Below are positions 10,695 through 23,205 of a DNA stretch of 64,000 bases, piece by piece. Position 1 is the stretch's first letter. Each line of letters starts with the position of its first letter. Source of the DNA: Letharia columbiana (Eukaryota > Ascomycota > Lecanoromycetes > Lecanorales > Parmeliaceae); NCBI RefSeq assembly GCF_014066305.1, contig NW_023501050.1, positions 186,001 to 250,000 of the forward strand, written 5' to 3'. The position numbers and the translations under genes are program-made. The notes beneath the pieces are model-generated. The model saw nothing but the letters and a program-made list of their open reading frames with translations, was not told the origin of the DNA and did not search any database.

Positions 10695-12295
10695 TCCCAC
10701 CAAGACAGATATGGGGACGTTGTTCAAATTAGCGAATATTGAAACTAAGGTCTCGTCAACCCGCTTGTTCAGGTATGGTTCCCGATCATAGCCTGGGTCA
10801 AGGCACGGGTGTGCAGCGCTACTGGCAAGCGAATGTGAGATGTTGTTGAGCCTCAACGCAGGCGTAGAATGTACCAGTCAGTGGGGGAGCAAAGTGTTGA
10901 GTAAGAGAAAGGTAATGGAAATAAGAATTGTGATGCAGGAGAGAGAAAAAAAGGGTGCTGCGTCTAGCAGGAAATAGGGTAAGTTACGGAAGACGGCAGA
11001 CATATGTACTCTACTGTACGGAGCTCGTGGTGGATTGTGGGGTTAGCTCTTTTGGCAACGACTCGATGTTCTAGACATGTCAGGGGCCCAAGCAGAGATT
11101 TTCATTTCACATCGTGTGGCCCGCTCGCGTGGTCCGTGTGGAGGTGGCTCCGGGAGCATGGAAGTGGGCCAAGAAGGCCGACGAGTACGACTGTATGGAC
11201 TGGCTTTTTGTTTTTATTCTCCACGGATTGATTTGTCGGGAAGGGACTAAAGGGCAGAGTGGTTTTTCGGGGGTGAGAAGAAGTAGCTGCTTTGGAGCCA
11301 GTCAGACTCACTTTAAGGTTGGGCGAGCTACGCGATTGGTGTATCTGGTAGCTTGCGGACATGGGAGCAGGATCGAATACCCTCATAGGGTTTAGCGGAA
11401 AATCATCTTATGTCATTTCTAGGCGGGTCCCGAACGATTGACCTTTGGACGGGTTGGAGGCTTCGTCTTGGCAGAGACCCTGGAACAAGCATTTCCGAGG
11501 ATGCGGCTGCTGGGATTCTGCAACATCTCCCATCGATAATCGCTCAGATTTGATCGCTACACTCACATGAGGGTTCAGGCTAGATTATGGGGTTTTTACC
11601 TATGGATGGGATGACAAGGGATGACAAGGAATGACAAGGCTATTGTTCCCATACATGATACATGATACCATATTTGGCGTCTTCTAATAGACTTCTAAAG
11701 CATGTGCTAGTAAACAGGTGAAAGGGAATGAATGATACACGTGGTGATCTGCACACCATCAGAGAACCTAGGGGGGGTATGCCGTAATGAGCTTGCGATA
11801 TGATTGGCCCCAAGCGAGGAATGAGTGTAGGGCTGGCCATAGGGTACCCCGCTAGGAGTCTGAATACTGAGACTACAGAGAACCCTGTCTGTCAACCCTT
11901 GAGACCTTTATTCCAACCACCTTCCAACCCTACCTCAAGCCACCTTATTCTCCCTTGTATAATGGCTTCCATTGTCCTGGAACACTTGCCCTGGAACAGA
12001 ACTGATGGAACAGAACTTATAGTATTAAGACCTATAGTCTACCTTCAGAACGGCCGCCTTTATCCAACCCCAGCGATTCCTCCATTGGAAGGCAGAACCG
12101 GGCCACACCTACCATATCAGAGCTACCCCTTGCACCCTGCAGCTGTCAGACTACCATCCAGGAAGGGACCATGCCCGCAATACGCAGGAACAATAATCTT
12201 GATTTGCTTGGGAACGTATGATCTGCCCAATGCATGTCAGAGTAGCACTAGGGTAGCTTGATGCGACTACGGAGATTATTCTCTCATCAGCAATA
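10695..12295. other. Divergent intergenic region, bZIP / arrestin
   Basis: 1.6 kb between the bZIP gene (minus) and the arrestin gene (plus), so it should hold both promoters. Three tandem copies of ATGACAAGGN lie at 11611-11640. An open frame of 153 codons at 11800-12261 has no domain and no coding character, so I do not call it. Confidence 0.5.
11611..11640. repeat. Three tandem 10-bp units
   Basis: ATGACAAGGN occurs three times without a gap. It is too short to interpret beyond a small tandem duplication. Confidence 0.7.
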
Positions 12296-14472
12296 ATGCC
12301 CGGAGAATGTCTGAGCCATTTATCAAGCATACCAGAAAGAGGCTCCTCCAAGAGTATCTCTCAAGGAAACTCCGCCGTTTCCATGCGATTAGCAGCTTCG
12401 CATGCGCCTCCACCCCTGCCATCGCACGGCATGTCTAACAATGGCACAACGGTTCCTGCCAGGGGCAGATCGACATCTCCAATCCGCCGACCTAACGTTT
12501 TAACCCTGCGACGAGCTCCGTCACGGACATTTGCTCCATTGCTCATGCCGACTGACCTGCTTGATACCCCAAGACTGACTCACCCTCGTCTCAACCTTGC
12601 CATCCACCTGTCAGCTCCGATTTTCATGGGTGGAGCGACGGTGGAAGGCGAAATCCACGTGGGAATTGATGGAGGGCCATTTCAGACACGTCGCAAGTCT
12701 ACAGCGGGTCTGGCGCTGAGTAAGATTTCCGCCACTCTCGTTGGGGTAGAAAGATGCAAAGGCAGACAGGACATGTTTCGAGCCTTGTCAAGCGACCTGA
12801 TCGATGCAGCACATCCACCTCCAGCTTCAATGGCTCCAGATCCTGGACCTGACACTACCTGGGACGTCCAACCTTCAAGCTCTACGTTGCCCTTTCGACT
12901 GGACCTGCCCGTGGTCATGGGTCCTCCACCGTACAAGTCGAAGAAGGCGGCCATAAGCTATTGGCTCTGTACGTTGGCAGAGTTTGAAATTTATGGGAAG
13001 AAACACTTTGTTCGACAATCCCGCGAGGTCACGGTCTTGACAGTTCATGATCGTAGGTCTTTGACCTTTCATGATCTGAATATCCTGTGACTAACGCAGG
13101 CTGCAGCCGAAAAGGCTCTCGTCAATCTCTCAAGCCCACTCTTAGCGGTGGATGAAATGCCCATGTCAAAGCGATCCAATACACGGACAGTGAAATTGAC
13201 GGCAGGCCTTCATCGTCAGACTTGGATCAGTGGCTACCCCATCTTCGTTGATATGCACATTGACAACAAGAGCAGCAAGGACGTCAGGAAAGTTGAGCTG
13301 CAGCTCGAGAAAACTACACTGTTCCACAACTATCCTGCGCCTTCTACGAACGCCGTATCGGCCGATGTGCTCCGCTTGCCAGATCATCGACAAACCGAGA
13401 TAGTTGTGAGGAAAGATTTGGCTGATGGGTTCCAAGGAGTGGTTTCATTGTCGCAGGACTTCAGGACCTGTCAATTGGAGTTGCCCACCGGTTTGGTATC
13501 CATCGAAACAGGTGTGTACTTCCAGCTCAGGTTTTCGCCAATGCAAAAGCTTTCGTCTGCGCAATACTCTTTCCGAGCTCGAAACTCCTGAGAATATACC
13601 ATTCTAGGCAATATCCACGGGCCCGTAATAGAGAGGCTGATAGTACTGCCTAGGGCGATTCTTCGGCATCCGCTACTTCTTGAACGTTCAAATCACTTGC
13701 TCTTTCAAGTATGTATACCCACTAAGCTCCCCATCTGTTCCTGGCTTACCTTTCTACCTCCAGCAAGCATTTGAAAGTTCAGCTGCCGATCACCATCATC
13801 CATCCAGTAAGCCCCAATTCCCTCCTACCCTCGAAAGATACTTGCCACACTCCAAGCATTCCATCTAGAAGCTGACCATCGTCCCAGAACTCTATTGACA
13901 TTCCTCCCAACGCCCTTGCCCAAGTGGCGGCTTCCATCGAGCACAAGCACCGAAATCACTCCTCTACAAGCGGTGCCGGCTCACCTTACCGCTACCGCGC
14001 TGGCCAAGCGTTCACAGCTGCCCGAAGACAGTCATACCTTCAACTGCGCAAGGACACTTTAGGGTCTACGGAGATGGAGGAGCTTACACGTACTCTGGAA
14101 GGCAGCCCAAGGAGGATGGCCTTGAGGCTTGGAGAGAGTCCAAGAAAGACGAAGGTTGCACGACGCCAATCAGCCAACGTATTAGGCAGCAGCAGCCGAA
14201 GCAGTCATCAACATTTGTTACCGCGCTCGTCATTCGACACTACGACGAATACCAAATACAGCATGCCACGTTCGAGTTACGAAACAGTAAGGCCACTGGA
14301 GCAGCGTGGGTCTCCTCAACGCAGAGTGTCGCGAGGACCACGCTCGAGCCTCGAGAGGAAGGTGCTGAAAGGTCTGCGCGGGAGTTTCGAGACCTCAGGA
14401 CCGAGGCTGCAAAGGAGCACATCTGGGTTGGCTTTCGATGACAGTGATAAAGAAAACTACGCACCGAAGTGA
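12296..14472 (+). CDS. Alpha-arrestin (arrestin N/C domain protein)
   Basis: Predicted 614 aa in five exons: 12296-13052, 13107-13511, 13654-13708, 13764-13806, 13888-14472. The arrestin N domain starts near LNLAIHLSAPIFMGGATVEGEIHV, with LPFRLDLPVVMGPPPYKS following. The C domain contains RQTWISGYPIFVDMHIDN, IETGRFFGIRYFLNVQI and LKVQLPITIIHPNSIDIPPN, which are normal for fungal alpha-arrestins. The Ser/Arg-rich tail resembles a phosphorylated regulatory region. Alpha-arrestins act as adaptors that bring Rsp5-type ubiquitin ligases to plasma-membrane transporters; I saw no clear PPxY motif in the parts I read. Introns 2-4 fall inside the C domain and only the spliced form gives the conserved strands. 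The start is uncertain, because later Met codons in exon 1 are also possible. Confidence 0.88.
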
Positions 14473-14679
14473 GGTGTCTTATTTGGCAGGATTGAAGCAA
14501 GGATAGATCGATTGGGAAGCCGGTCATGATGTTATGAGACATGATGTACGAAAGCATGGGATTACGAGGATATGATTACGACGGCAGTAGGACAGCAGCC
14601 ATACCAGAGCAGATGATACTCATCAATCGATAACAGTCTTACGGGCAAAGCCTAAACAACTAGCCTCATTCATCCATGA

Positions 14680-15643
14680 TCAAGGCCTCAATGCTTGACT
14701 TCGCAACGACGGTGAGCGAAACAAAGCACCTGCTATCCAACCCGGCCGCCGAAACGCGTCGCTTCTCCCAACCACACCTCCAGACCCACCACCTCCCCTC
14801 CCTCCATCCCCTCTATACCCCCCGCCCCTTCTATTCCCCGGCAACTTCTCCATCCACTTCGGCACCGGCCTCCCCTTCACCCCCTCCCCTCCCCTCCCAT
14901 CGCAAGCCCCATCACTCCCCCCCTCGCCCCTCGACCCCCCACCCCTCTCCCGCCCCCCCACCTCCCCCGCGCACGCCCCACACGCCGGCATCCCGTCCAG
15001 CGTGACGGCGCGATCCTCGTACGGCGGCGGCGCGAGCGGCCGCCGGCACCGCAGGCAGCGCACGCAGCCCCAGTGCCACCAGGCCCAGCCGCAGCCCACG
15101 CGCTCCTCGGCCCGGGCGACGGGCTCGCCGCAGCCCCAGCACAGCCGCAGCCCGTGCAGGGTCCCGAAGCAGGCGTTGCAGAAGTGGGGGAGGGGGGGGG
15201 GGGGGGGGACGCGGCGGGTTTGGGGAGGTGGGACGCGGCGGGTTTGAGGAGTGGTGCTGGTGGAGGAGGGAGAGGATCGTGTAGGTGATGGCGGGGGCGG
15301 TGGGGGGGAAGGCGTGGTTGTTGTGGGGGGAGAGGGGGGTGGGGCAGAGGGCGCAGGTGGGTGGGTGGGTTGGAGGTGTGGGTGGTGGGTCTGGAGTGGT
15401 TGCGCGGCGGGTGCGGTGGATAGGGTTGATGGTGGTTGTGCGGTTGAGGGTGGTTGTGCGGTTGAGGGTTGGCGTTGTGAGGGTGGGTTTCGTGAGGGGT
15501 TGCGGGGGGGGAGGGGTGGTGGTTGGGGTTCGTTTGGTGATGCGAAGCGGGCGGGGGATCAGGTGGAGTTCTGGTGTTATTGTGGCGGTGGGTTGGAGCG
15601 AGGGGGCGGAGCGTCTGTCGGAGATGGAGGGGAGGAGGGCCAT
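14680..15643 (-). pseudogene. LIM-domain protein with a frameshift at a G17 tract
   Basis: Two overlapping minus-strand frames together encode one protein of about 320 aa. The N-terminal frame gives MALLPSISD, Pro/Thr-rich sequence and CALCPTPLSPHNNHAFPPTA. The C-terminal frame gives HFCNACFGTLHGLRLCWGC, then GWAWWHWGCVRCLRC and CGAC, a LIM zinc-binding pattern (C-x2-C, H-x2-C, C-x2-C, C-x2-C), and ends with KGRPVPKWMEKLPGN and Arg/Ser-rich sequence. The frames differ by one base and meet at a run of 17 G (plus strand 15192-15208). No intron can join them. One base less in the run would restore a single reading frame, so this is either a sequencing or assembly slip or a real frameshift. LIM proteins mediate protein contacts; the specific role is unknown. 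Confidence 0.72.
15192..15208. repeat. G17 homopolymer inside the LIM gene
   Basis: Seventeen consecutive G, preceded by GGGGGA. It sits where the two LIM-gene frames change, so its length decides whether the gene is intact. Confidence 0.9.
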
Positions 15644-16087
15644 GGGGTGGTTTTCTAGGGCAGTGGCGTTGGTGTCGGGTTTGAGCGGTGGGAGCTGAGA
15701 GGGGGGCGGTAGTGATGTATTCGCGATTCGGGTTCGATGCTGTGGGAATGATTGTAGGGTGTAGATAAAGATGTTGTGAGGTGGACAGGGAGAAGATCTA
15801 GGAGGGTAGGAGAGGAAGGGAGGGTGTCGGAAGCAATCGCAGGTTGTACGGAGAAGGAAGGACCGGACTTTGCAACCGTCTTTAAAAGTGCGATTGAGGT
15901 AACATGTCCCAGATGCGGTTATATACAGACTGATATTAAGCTCTTCTGAGCGGAGAACATTCGATGGATCCTCCCCGAAATGTAAAAATCAAATCAAAAT
16001 TCATTATAGCAGGCAAGCATATGCAATTGCCAGCTCGCCCTCGACCGTCGACACGCCAGTGTCTTCGCTCCACTCTTTCTGGGCCAT
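15644..16087. other. LIM-gene upstream region
   Basis: GC-rich with many G-runs near 15650, then ordinary sequence down to the MAPEG stop codon. No gene is supported. It should contain the LIM-gene promoter. Confidence 0.4.
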
Positions 16088-16681
16088 TTAATAGCCCCAG
16101 TAGCCCTTGACGAGGTATGTGCCGTACGCGGCCATTCCGGCAATGAATCCTTGAGTTCCGAAGTATCCGGCCCTATTCCCAGCGTTAGCTACGACCTTCG
16201 CTGCTTCAAATGTGCACCAGATCACTCACGGTCTGCCCCACCCCACCGTATCCTTCCCTTTCAAGCCCAACTCCACGTGGAGAACTCTGAGCACGAACAG
16301 GGTCGCCATCGCGTAATTCAGGACCTTCCGATTCGCACCGTTCAACTCGGCGATCGCTACCAAGGTGAAGCAAAGGGGCACGTTCTCGATGAAATTGTCG
16401 TGAGCGCGAGAGTCGAGGAAAAGGGGGTCAGGCTTGTCATTCGAGGTGGATTCCGCGGCGTCGACAAAACGGTCGCCCATATACTTTTCTGACTTGACTC
16501 GACGATAGACAATGCGGTTGGATAAGTAGACGAGGTAGGCTGCGAATGGAAGAGTCCAGGTGCCTGTAATGGCTGTACAGATGGATTGTCAGTATGGTGC
16601 GGAAGGTTGCGACCGGACCAGAGGAAGGGACTAACGAAGCATTTTAGGGACCGGAACCCCGATTCCGAGTGTGGAGCTCAT
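16088..16681 (-). CDS. MAPEG-family integral membrane protein
   Basis: Predicted 157 aa in three exons (16681-16636, 16572-16230, 16172-16088) with 63- and 57-nt GT-AG introns. The protein starts MSSTLGIGVPVPKMLPITG and has about four hydrophobic segments. It carries the MAPEG-type segment AHDNFIENVPLCFTLVAIAE before a second helix pair, and ends LVKGYWGY. MAPEG proteins (microsomal glutathione transferases, leukotriene C4 synthase and relatives) conjugate or isomerise lipophilic substrates in ER and outer mitochondrial membranes. Length and order fit the family. The substrate is unknown, and whether it binds glutathione cannot be told from sequence alone. Confidence 0.87.
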
Positions 16682-17928
16682 GATGTGGGTGCTCGTTGAT
16701 GGAGAATGGAATGAATGCTTCCGGGTGATCTTGCTTGAGGTTGGTTGTTGTTATTGTAGATAGCCTTGCTTAAGATGATGGAGAAAGGAAGGCTGAATTG
16801 CTGGTGCGGGATAAAAGAAGTGAAGTCAGCGAAGTCTTGTTGACCACACAAAAGGCTCAAGCTCAACGTCATGGACAAACATACAGCCAATCGGAATATC
16901 TTCGGAATTACATCAGAGATAGAAGGAGAGATTGCCATTCACACTCCAAATCAGAACACATTTGTCGATAGCATCAAAAGATGGAGACCGGGATCTTTGA
17001 AAAGGCAGAGCAGAAATAGCCATGGCCGTGAAAGATAGAAAGACATCAAGAGGACCAAGAGCCTCAGCATGTGTGATCAATGCCAGAGCATATGATTTGT
17101 TGCTTCCGGCAGAGAGGCCAAAGCCACGCTCTTTCAACAAGGCATTAGAGACTCTGAAGGAAGAATGAATTTTGATTGGGGACGTGAGACCCTTTTATAA
17201 AGCAGGTGAGACGAGCTATTGACATGGCGTTAAGGACACGCGTAATGGAGACGGCAAGATGCATAGACGCTCAGAAATCCACAAAGAAGAAGGCCAGATG
17301 CCGAGGAGCGCCGGGAAGCACGAGACTGTCTGAGTCAATCATATTCCAGAACTGCCAGGCCCGAGAACGGTCTCTTCACTCGGACTGAAATTACTCTACG
17401 CTTGAATACTCGTCGAATCGGCTGAAATACTGGACGTGGTAAAGTAGGGTCATGATATTTGGTTTCTAACCATCGTGGACTACCTTACTAACACAGTTTT
17501 CCTGTCGTTGACGTGCAACACAAAATAGAATGTTGAACAGATGTCTTCTCATCACGCCTTATTGTCTCTTCTCTCCTTCCTTCAAGTATCCTTCTAATTT
17601 TCAATTGTTTCAAGATCTCGTGAGGCAGAAGTGGTCACTGCGTTAAAAGTGAACCAAAAGCAACAACCATAGAAAGGATCCATGCAGCACAAACAAACAT
17701 GATCAATACTACTCTACGATGGGCCTCATATATGGCTGGGGCACTTCACCAATGACGTACAAGTCACTGTAATTATTTCATGGCCCTGCGGCCGCATTCA
17801 CGTCGCTCTCCTCCATCGTCATCTCTGTGTCACTCACCATTCCTACATCCTACTTTCCCTCGAGACTTCTCTTTCATACTCATCACACATCAGCCTTTTC
17901 ATCTTTGGTACCACACACCATTAGAATC
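16682..17928. other. Divergent intergenic region, MAPEG / TPR-like gene
   Basis: 1.25 kb between a minus-strand and a plus-strand start, so it should hold both promoters. A CT-rich stretch precedes the downstream start. Small open frames here have no domain support. Confidence 0.45.
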
Positions 17929-19437
17929 ATGGCCTCAACCCAAAGACCCGCACAACCTCTCTCCCTGCCGGCAATCCATGCCCGTTGGGCAGCCGCCCTC
18001 TCGCTCCCTCCATCGGCTCAAATTTCTGCCCTTCGACGTCTGGTCCGCGCCGTCACAAAGGACCACCATCCAGCCCTGAGGTCTTTGCCTCTGGCTGCCT
18101 TGTGCCCACTCTACCTCGATCTTGCCCTGGCCTACGCCTTCGTAGGCGAGTACTACCTCGCCTCTCAAGTGTTCAAAGAAGCCGTCGATAACGACGCCAC
18201 CAGTGCAGTGGGATGGTTTGGTCTCGGTCTCGCCCAAGCCGAGTTGGGTGAATGGAGGAATTCCCGTAGAAGCTGGAAGTTGTGCTTACAGTGTTTCGAG
18301 TCAGTCGGTGGCCAGCAAGAGGTTATTCGTTACGGGCTCTTCCAGTCCCAAGATGAAGCCGCTCAAATGCTGGAGTTGGGACTGGAGTCTGGACAGTGGA
18401 CGCTGGAGCGAACGAGGGTGGATTTCAATTACCGGGTCGCATTGGGCGAGAAGGGGTCGAAGAAGCTGGGCGTAGCGCCTAGGCCCGCTGGTCAGAAGAG
18501 GCCAGGATTGAATGGAATCTTGGCTGGGATGCGCTTTGGACCTGGGTGGGATGCAAGATTGCAATCTCTCGACTCACCGCTCCTACTTCAGCAGTCAAGC
18601 TTCCATGCAGCAGAACATGGGGAACGGACAGCATTCTTAACCGGCAACCCTCCAACAACAGCGCAGACGCCTCCTTCCTCACGCACCTCTCACCCAGGCG
18701 CTTCATTACCACCTCGCATCTCCTCCCACAAGCCACCGCCTGCCCTTCCTCCAACCCCGAAGACACCAACACCATCCCTAGCAGACAAAGGCAGCTTCAA
18801 CGACCACAGGCCATCGATGGCCAAAGATCCCTTCACAAGCTCGCCGGAGAAATATATCCTCGACCCGTTCGCTACGCCTCCACAAACCCTGACTACACGG
18901 CCCCACGATGAACAACACACGAGATTTTCTCGGCAGTCGACTCTTTTCACACCAGAGGATCAATATTTCTACGACCATTCCGATGATGAAGACGACGACG
19001 AAAGCCTCGACACTGCTACCGCCATCGACGACACCATCGCCAGCTGGAGCGGCTTCGGTCAGACCCAGGAAGAACAGACTCAAGAAGACCAGAATGAAGA
19101 TGAGAAGCAGGAGCAGGAGGAAGAAGAAGAAGAAGAAGAAGAAGAAGCAGAAGAAGCAGAAGAAGCAGAAGAAGCAGAAAACATCGCAAACGTAACCCAC
19201 GAACAAACCATCCTCACCCCCTCCGCCGACGACGGCGAAATCTTACAGCCGCGGGTCTTCGAAGGCTTCGGACCACCGAGCCAGGAGAGGTAAGTCTGGG
19301 GCCGCCGTCCGATCGAGTTTACGGAAGCTAAGTGTGCGAACAGCGGGAGAAGACGATGGGATTCCGGACTGGTACGGCAGTGCGACAATTTCCCCGGGAA
19401 CGGGAGCACGTTCAGCAGCAGCAAGAGGGGGAGGTAA
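17929..19437 (+). CDS. TPR-like protein with a long acidic C-terminus
   Basis: Predicted 484 aa in two exons (17929-19289, 19344-19437). The helical N-terminal half includes LALAYAFVGEYYLASQVFKE and AVGWFGLGLAQAELGEWRNS, two helix-turn-helix units typical of tetratricopeptide repeats. Then comes a basic segment, PRPAGQKRPGLNGILAGMRF, and a long disordered part. A stretch of Glu with Glu-Glu-Ala repeats is encoded by GAA/GCA microsatellite sequence at about 19117-19180. The frame would stop inside the donor GTAAGT at 19290, but a well-formed 54-nt intron (CTAAG branch, CAG acceptor) extends the protein with an Arg-rich tail. The frame of that tail is less certain. TPRs bind other proteins; I cannot name the complex. 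Confidence 0.75.
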
Positions 19438-20592
19438 GGTAGATCGCCGCTCTTTGCAGCTGCAGGTCCATGATGACGGCTTCCATCGACCCGCCCATCT
19501 TGCTACATTGACTTTTCGAAACGACGACATGAACGAGCCCGGCGTGCGTTGAGTCGTTTGCCATCGATCTATAGCTGTCATCGGACAAGCTTCCCGTATT
19601 ACCAAAATGACATGAAAAAGCCCCAGCATGCGTTCAGCCGTCTGCAATTAATCAATCAATCAATCCACAGCTGTCATCGACCAAGCTTCCCGTATAACCA
19701 AAACGAGATGAAAAGCCCAGCGTGCGTCAACTCTGACTCACAACCCGTAGATAGCTCCCACCATCGCATTCATGGGGTGCATTCCCTAAACCGACAGAGA
19801 TTGAGAAAAAAAGATCCATCCACGCAACGCATCGAACCCGGTCAGCGAACAAGCAAGTGGAAAGCCTCACGCCTCTGTAAAACCCAAAACTTCTAGAACC
19901 TTAGATGCCACTATGGCGTGAGACCATTTCGTACCGCTAGGATTACGGTGCCCGGATCCGTAGATTGGAGGGGCCCCCTTCCTCCGGCCTTACCACATTG
20001 ATCAGCAGGAGCGAGTGGAGAGATTGTAGAAAAAGAAAAGGGGTTTACCCCTTCGGAATGCACGGAGAGATTATGTTAGGGCGATTTGCAGGATGGCGAA
20101 CAGGAGGAGAAGATGACAACGAGAGGAGAAACGGATGAGGGCAAGTAGCGGCGATCCCATAGGGATCCAACGGTTGCTGAAAACAGAGGACGATGCTGCC
20201 GTGAGGTTCAAGGCTTTCTCGATGTCAAAGGTATGTCTTAAAGCTATTGAAATGCCGGTATTCATGCTAGACAAAGGGGAGATATTTCTTGCTGTAAACG
20301 CCACCCATGTTTGTATCTGACACCATAGAACCTGCTCCACCATGTTGTGTGTATAACTTGTAGGGGTATCTCTGAAGCATGCCGGATGTTGAAAAGCCTA
20401 TGCCGTGCTCTTGCACGGCCCTTCTCGCTGTGCGCATGAAGAATTTTTTAAAGGAATGGCGTAAAAGAATAGAATAGTGCTGCAGCCATGCCGCAGATGC
20501 TTCTGTCGAGCATATGGGTACATTAGCTGCCTGTGTCTCTGCTTCATAACTGCGTTTGCTGAATCGCGCTGGGCCTTCCAATGGTAGATTCT
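19438..20592. other. Convergent intergenic region, TPR-like gene / grrA
   Basis: Contains the tandem repeat at 19524-19733. The rest shows no supported gene; a minus-strand open frame of 109 codons near 20267-20596 has no domain. Confidence 0.5.
19524..19733. repeat. Minisatellite of about 2.3 units, 83-96 bp each
   Basis: Each unit runs from ACGACATGAA-like sequence through GCGTGCGTT and AGCTGTCATCGR to AAGCTTCCCGTATWACCAAA. Unit 2 carries an extra AATC run. The third unit is cut short. Units differ at scattered sites, so the duplication is not recent. Confidence 0.8.
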
Positions 20593-22650
20593 TCACCGCT
20601 CGCCTTCCAATTCGTACTGGCTCCCATCACCACCATCTACCTCATCCATGTCATCGTCGTCATCATCGTTCAGGCCAGTGGCATGCATTAGGCCTGCAAC
20701 CTGATGATCCGTATCCATGTCTTCGCCTTCACGGTCATCATACATCGTTCCCTCTGTATCATAGAGGGTCTCGGGGCTTTCATTGAGGTAGTTTCGCAGT
20801 CGATTGACTCCTTCACCTGAAAACACGCAAAATACGTGCCGCTGGTGTTCCGTGAACTCTGCCTTGATGTTAGCAACCATCAGGTCCCGAACTGTGTGCA
20901 ATGAGGAGTGTACCGGGTGGTGCTTCTCTGCAGAAGCTGATAAGATCTTCTCGGAGGTAAAAGGCCTGAACTCCTGTCAAGCTGAGATGTGTAAGCTTTG
21001 GGCACTGGTTTAGTAATGCATGGATGCCCTGTCCCGGGTAATCAGCATTATGCCCGCTAAGGTCGACGAGAATCTTACCTGAAGTGTCAGGTTAATGCAA
21101 TAACTCAAGTGCACTCTCTCAAGAAGGCTCTGAGTCAAAGGCTTTTGTCTTGGCTCAACAGTCGCCTTCGCTAAGGCCAGGATACTTCTGTCTGTGATCG
21201 ACTGGCACTTTACGAGGCCAATCCTTCGAAGCTTCGGGAGCGTAGCTAGTTGCTTCACGCTTGTATCCGTGAGCCGATGGCAGCATGCTAAATCAATGTA
21301 CCGGATTCTGTTGCACATTTTGACAAGCTGCACGACAGCAGTATCCGTAATCTGCGCACAGTGGCCCAAGTGGATATAGTGCAAGTTCTTCCCAAGCTTT
21401 GTAATTGCCATGACCGATCGATCGGTGATCTCCTTGCATTTTGCAAGGACCAAATTCCGAAGTCGGGGCGAAGTCTCGATAATCTTCTCAACAGCTTCAT
21501 CGTGAAGATGATGGCAAGCAGTGAGATCCAAGATCCGAAGGCTCTCAAACGTCAGGTTCTTCGGCAAGTCCAGGAAGGCAGCGTCTGTGAGGAGATGGCA
21601 ATGACCCACACGGAGCTCTCGAAGCTGCCTCCCACGCGAGATCAAAGCGGTGATCGATACATTGCTAACCTGTCTGCAATTGTGAAGATCAATTTCAAGC
21701 ATGTATGGGCAATGGTGCGCAACAGCTATGATGGACTCATCCGTCACCAGGGAGCAATTGTTGAGTTTGAGCCTTTTGAGAAAGTGGCAGTGCTCAGCAA
21801 CCTCTACCAGCGAATCGTCCGTCACCTTGGAGCAGTCCGTTATATTCAGTCCTTGTAAACGACCACAATTTTCCGAAACAGCCCTTAGGGTATGATCGGT
21901 GATCGAGTCCAGCCCGGTGATGTCCAGAGCTAGAAGGCTTCTGCTTCCGTAAATCAGAGAGCATACTCCCTCATCTGTCAATTGGACACAGCCAGTCAAC
22001 GTCAGCCTCTCGATCCTATTACAATGCATGAACGGCTTCACTGTCCCATTATTGACTCTGTCATTTAGGTTCGATAAGTTCAACCTCTTGACAAGAGCAT
22101 GGTATGGGTAGTAGCCACCAGTCTCTCGAATTGATTTGATGACGCTCTCAAGATTTTGCCATGTATTGCACAGTGGACGATGCCACAGTAAATCCACACT
22201 GTTTCTTGACCACGTTTTTGAAACTAGCATGCAGCTTCTTAAGTCCATACTCGAGCTCAATTTAGTGAAGACTCCAATTAGGAGCTCTGGAGGGAGGCGG
22301 CTGATGGGTGACAGACGGTACTCGCGTTCGCGGGAGGGAGACATGGTCATATCCCGCAGCGATGCCACGCCGATGGAAGATTCCGAATCATTCCGCTGAG
22401 TTGTGAAAAAGTCGGTATCATCATAAGCAGCACGCTCGGGCGAGCTGGAGGACGACGAGGCAGATGTGGACGTGCTGATTTCCAGCATATCTGGTCGTGA
22501 TCGTACCATCGTGTCGGAATCGTGTGAGTATACTCGTTGACGGGAGTTTGAAACAGATAGAGCAAGGGGGTTCGAAGGGCGTGTTATATCAAGGATTTCG
22601 TCCGTAGGCGAAGAGGGTGTTGCAGCGGACGCCCCTTCTTCAGGTAGCAT
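20593..22650 (-). CDS. grrA: SCF ubiquitin ligase F-box/LRR protein GrrA (Grr1 homologue)
   Basis: Predicted 650 aa in three exons: 22650-21079, 21028-20914, 20858-20593. An F-box lies at about residues 117-160 (ISRLPPELLIGVFTKLSSS). It is followed by a dozen or more leucine-rich repeats of the cysteine-containing type, such as LTLTGCVQLTDEGVCSL and LNITDCSKVTDDSLVEVA. The sequence is very close to what I know of Aspergillus GrrA and yeast Grr1. Grr1 selects phosphorylated substrates (G1 cyclins, nutrient-signalling factors) for ubiquitination; fungal GrrA is needed for ascospore formation. The C-terminus after the repeats is acidic with a run of Asp. Only splicing both introns (50 and 55 nt) gives the last repeat, TEHQRHVFCVFSGEGVNRLR, and the acidic tail. 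Confidence 0.96.
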
Positions 22651-23130
22651 TGAGTGCTCCTACGGGCAAAACTTGAGTATAATATCGACGAGGATGGGAT
22701 AGGGGTCTCCAAGATGGGAAGGTTTGAGCGTTCAGCAAGGTCGGCGAAAGCGTGTTCGTTGTGATGGCGAAGTCCAGCGGCGAGAGCTTTGCATTTCTTG
22801 GAAAGTATTTTCACTCCTTCTCTTTACACTTGGGAATTTCGAGTGTTGAACCGAATAGGAGATCGTTGTTTAGTCAGGGTCAGGTAGCTAGAACGAAAAG
22901 GACCGTAGTCAAACACCGAGTCGTAAGCGCCTCGATCGGAGCCAAATACTGTGTCACCCTAACAGCGAGGACGCTGTAAAATGAAAGGGGGGACTAATTC
23001 TAAAGGAAAGGATGAAGGACACTGTTGAGCAGAGCTTGTGGCGATTGCTGGTGGTCGAGTAAATAGGGAATGAAGGATGGATGGCGGTTGCTATCTCAGC
23101 CTCACATGATGAAGCGCCAAGACGTCTTGT

Positions 23131-23180
23131 TGCTCGGATTCTTGTCCTGCAGTCCTACCCGAACAGCGATCCTACCTCAG
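23131..23180. repeat. Direct repeat, copy 1 (50 bp)
   Basis: Shares GCTCGGAT, TCCTGCAGTCCTACCCG, GATC and ACCTCAGA in the same order with 23358-23406. Confidence 0.7.
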
Positions 23181-23205
23181 ACTACATACGGAAGTCGGCA
23201 ACTAG

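Noticed and set aside
11800..12261. 153-codon plus-strand open frame
   Set aside because: No domain, no matching splice pattern, and it lies in a promoter region.
16678..17140. Minus-strand frames upstream of the MAPEG gene
   Set aside because: Hydrophobic stretch only; no domain, and position fits a promoter.
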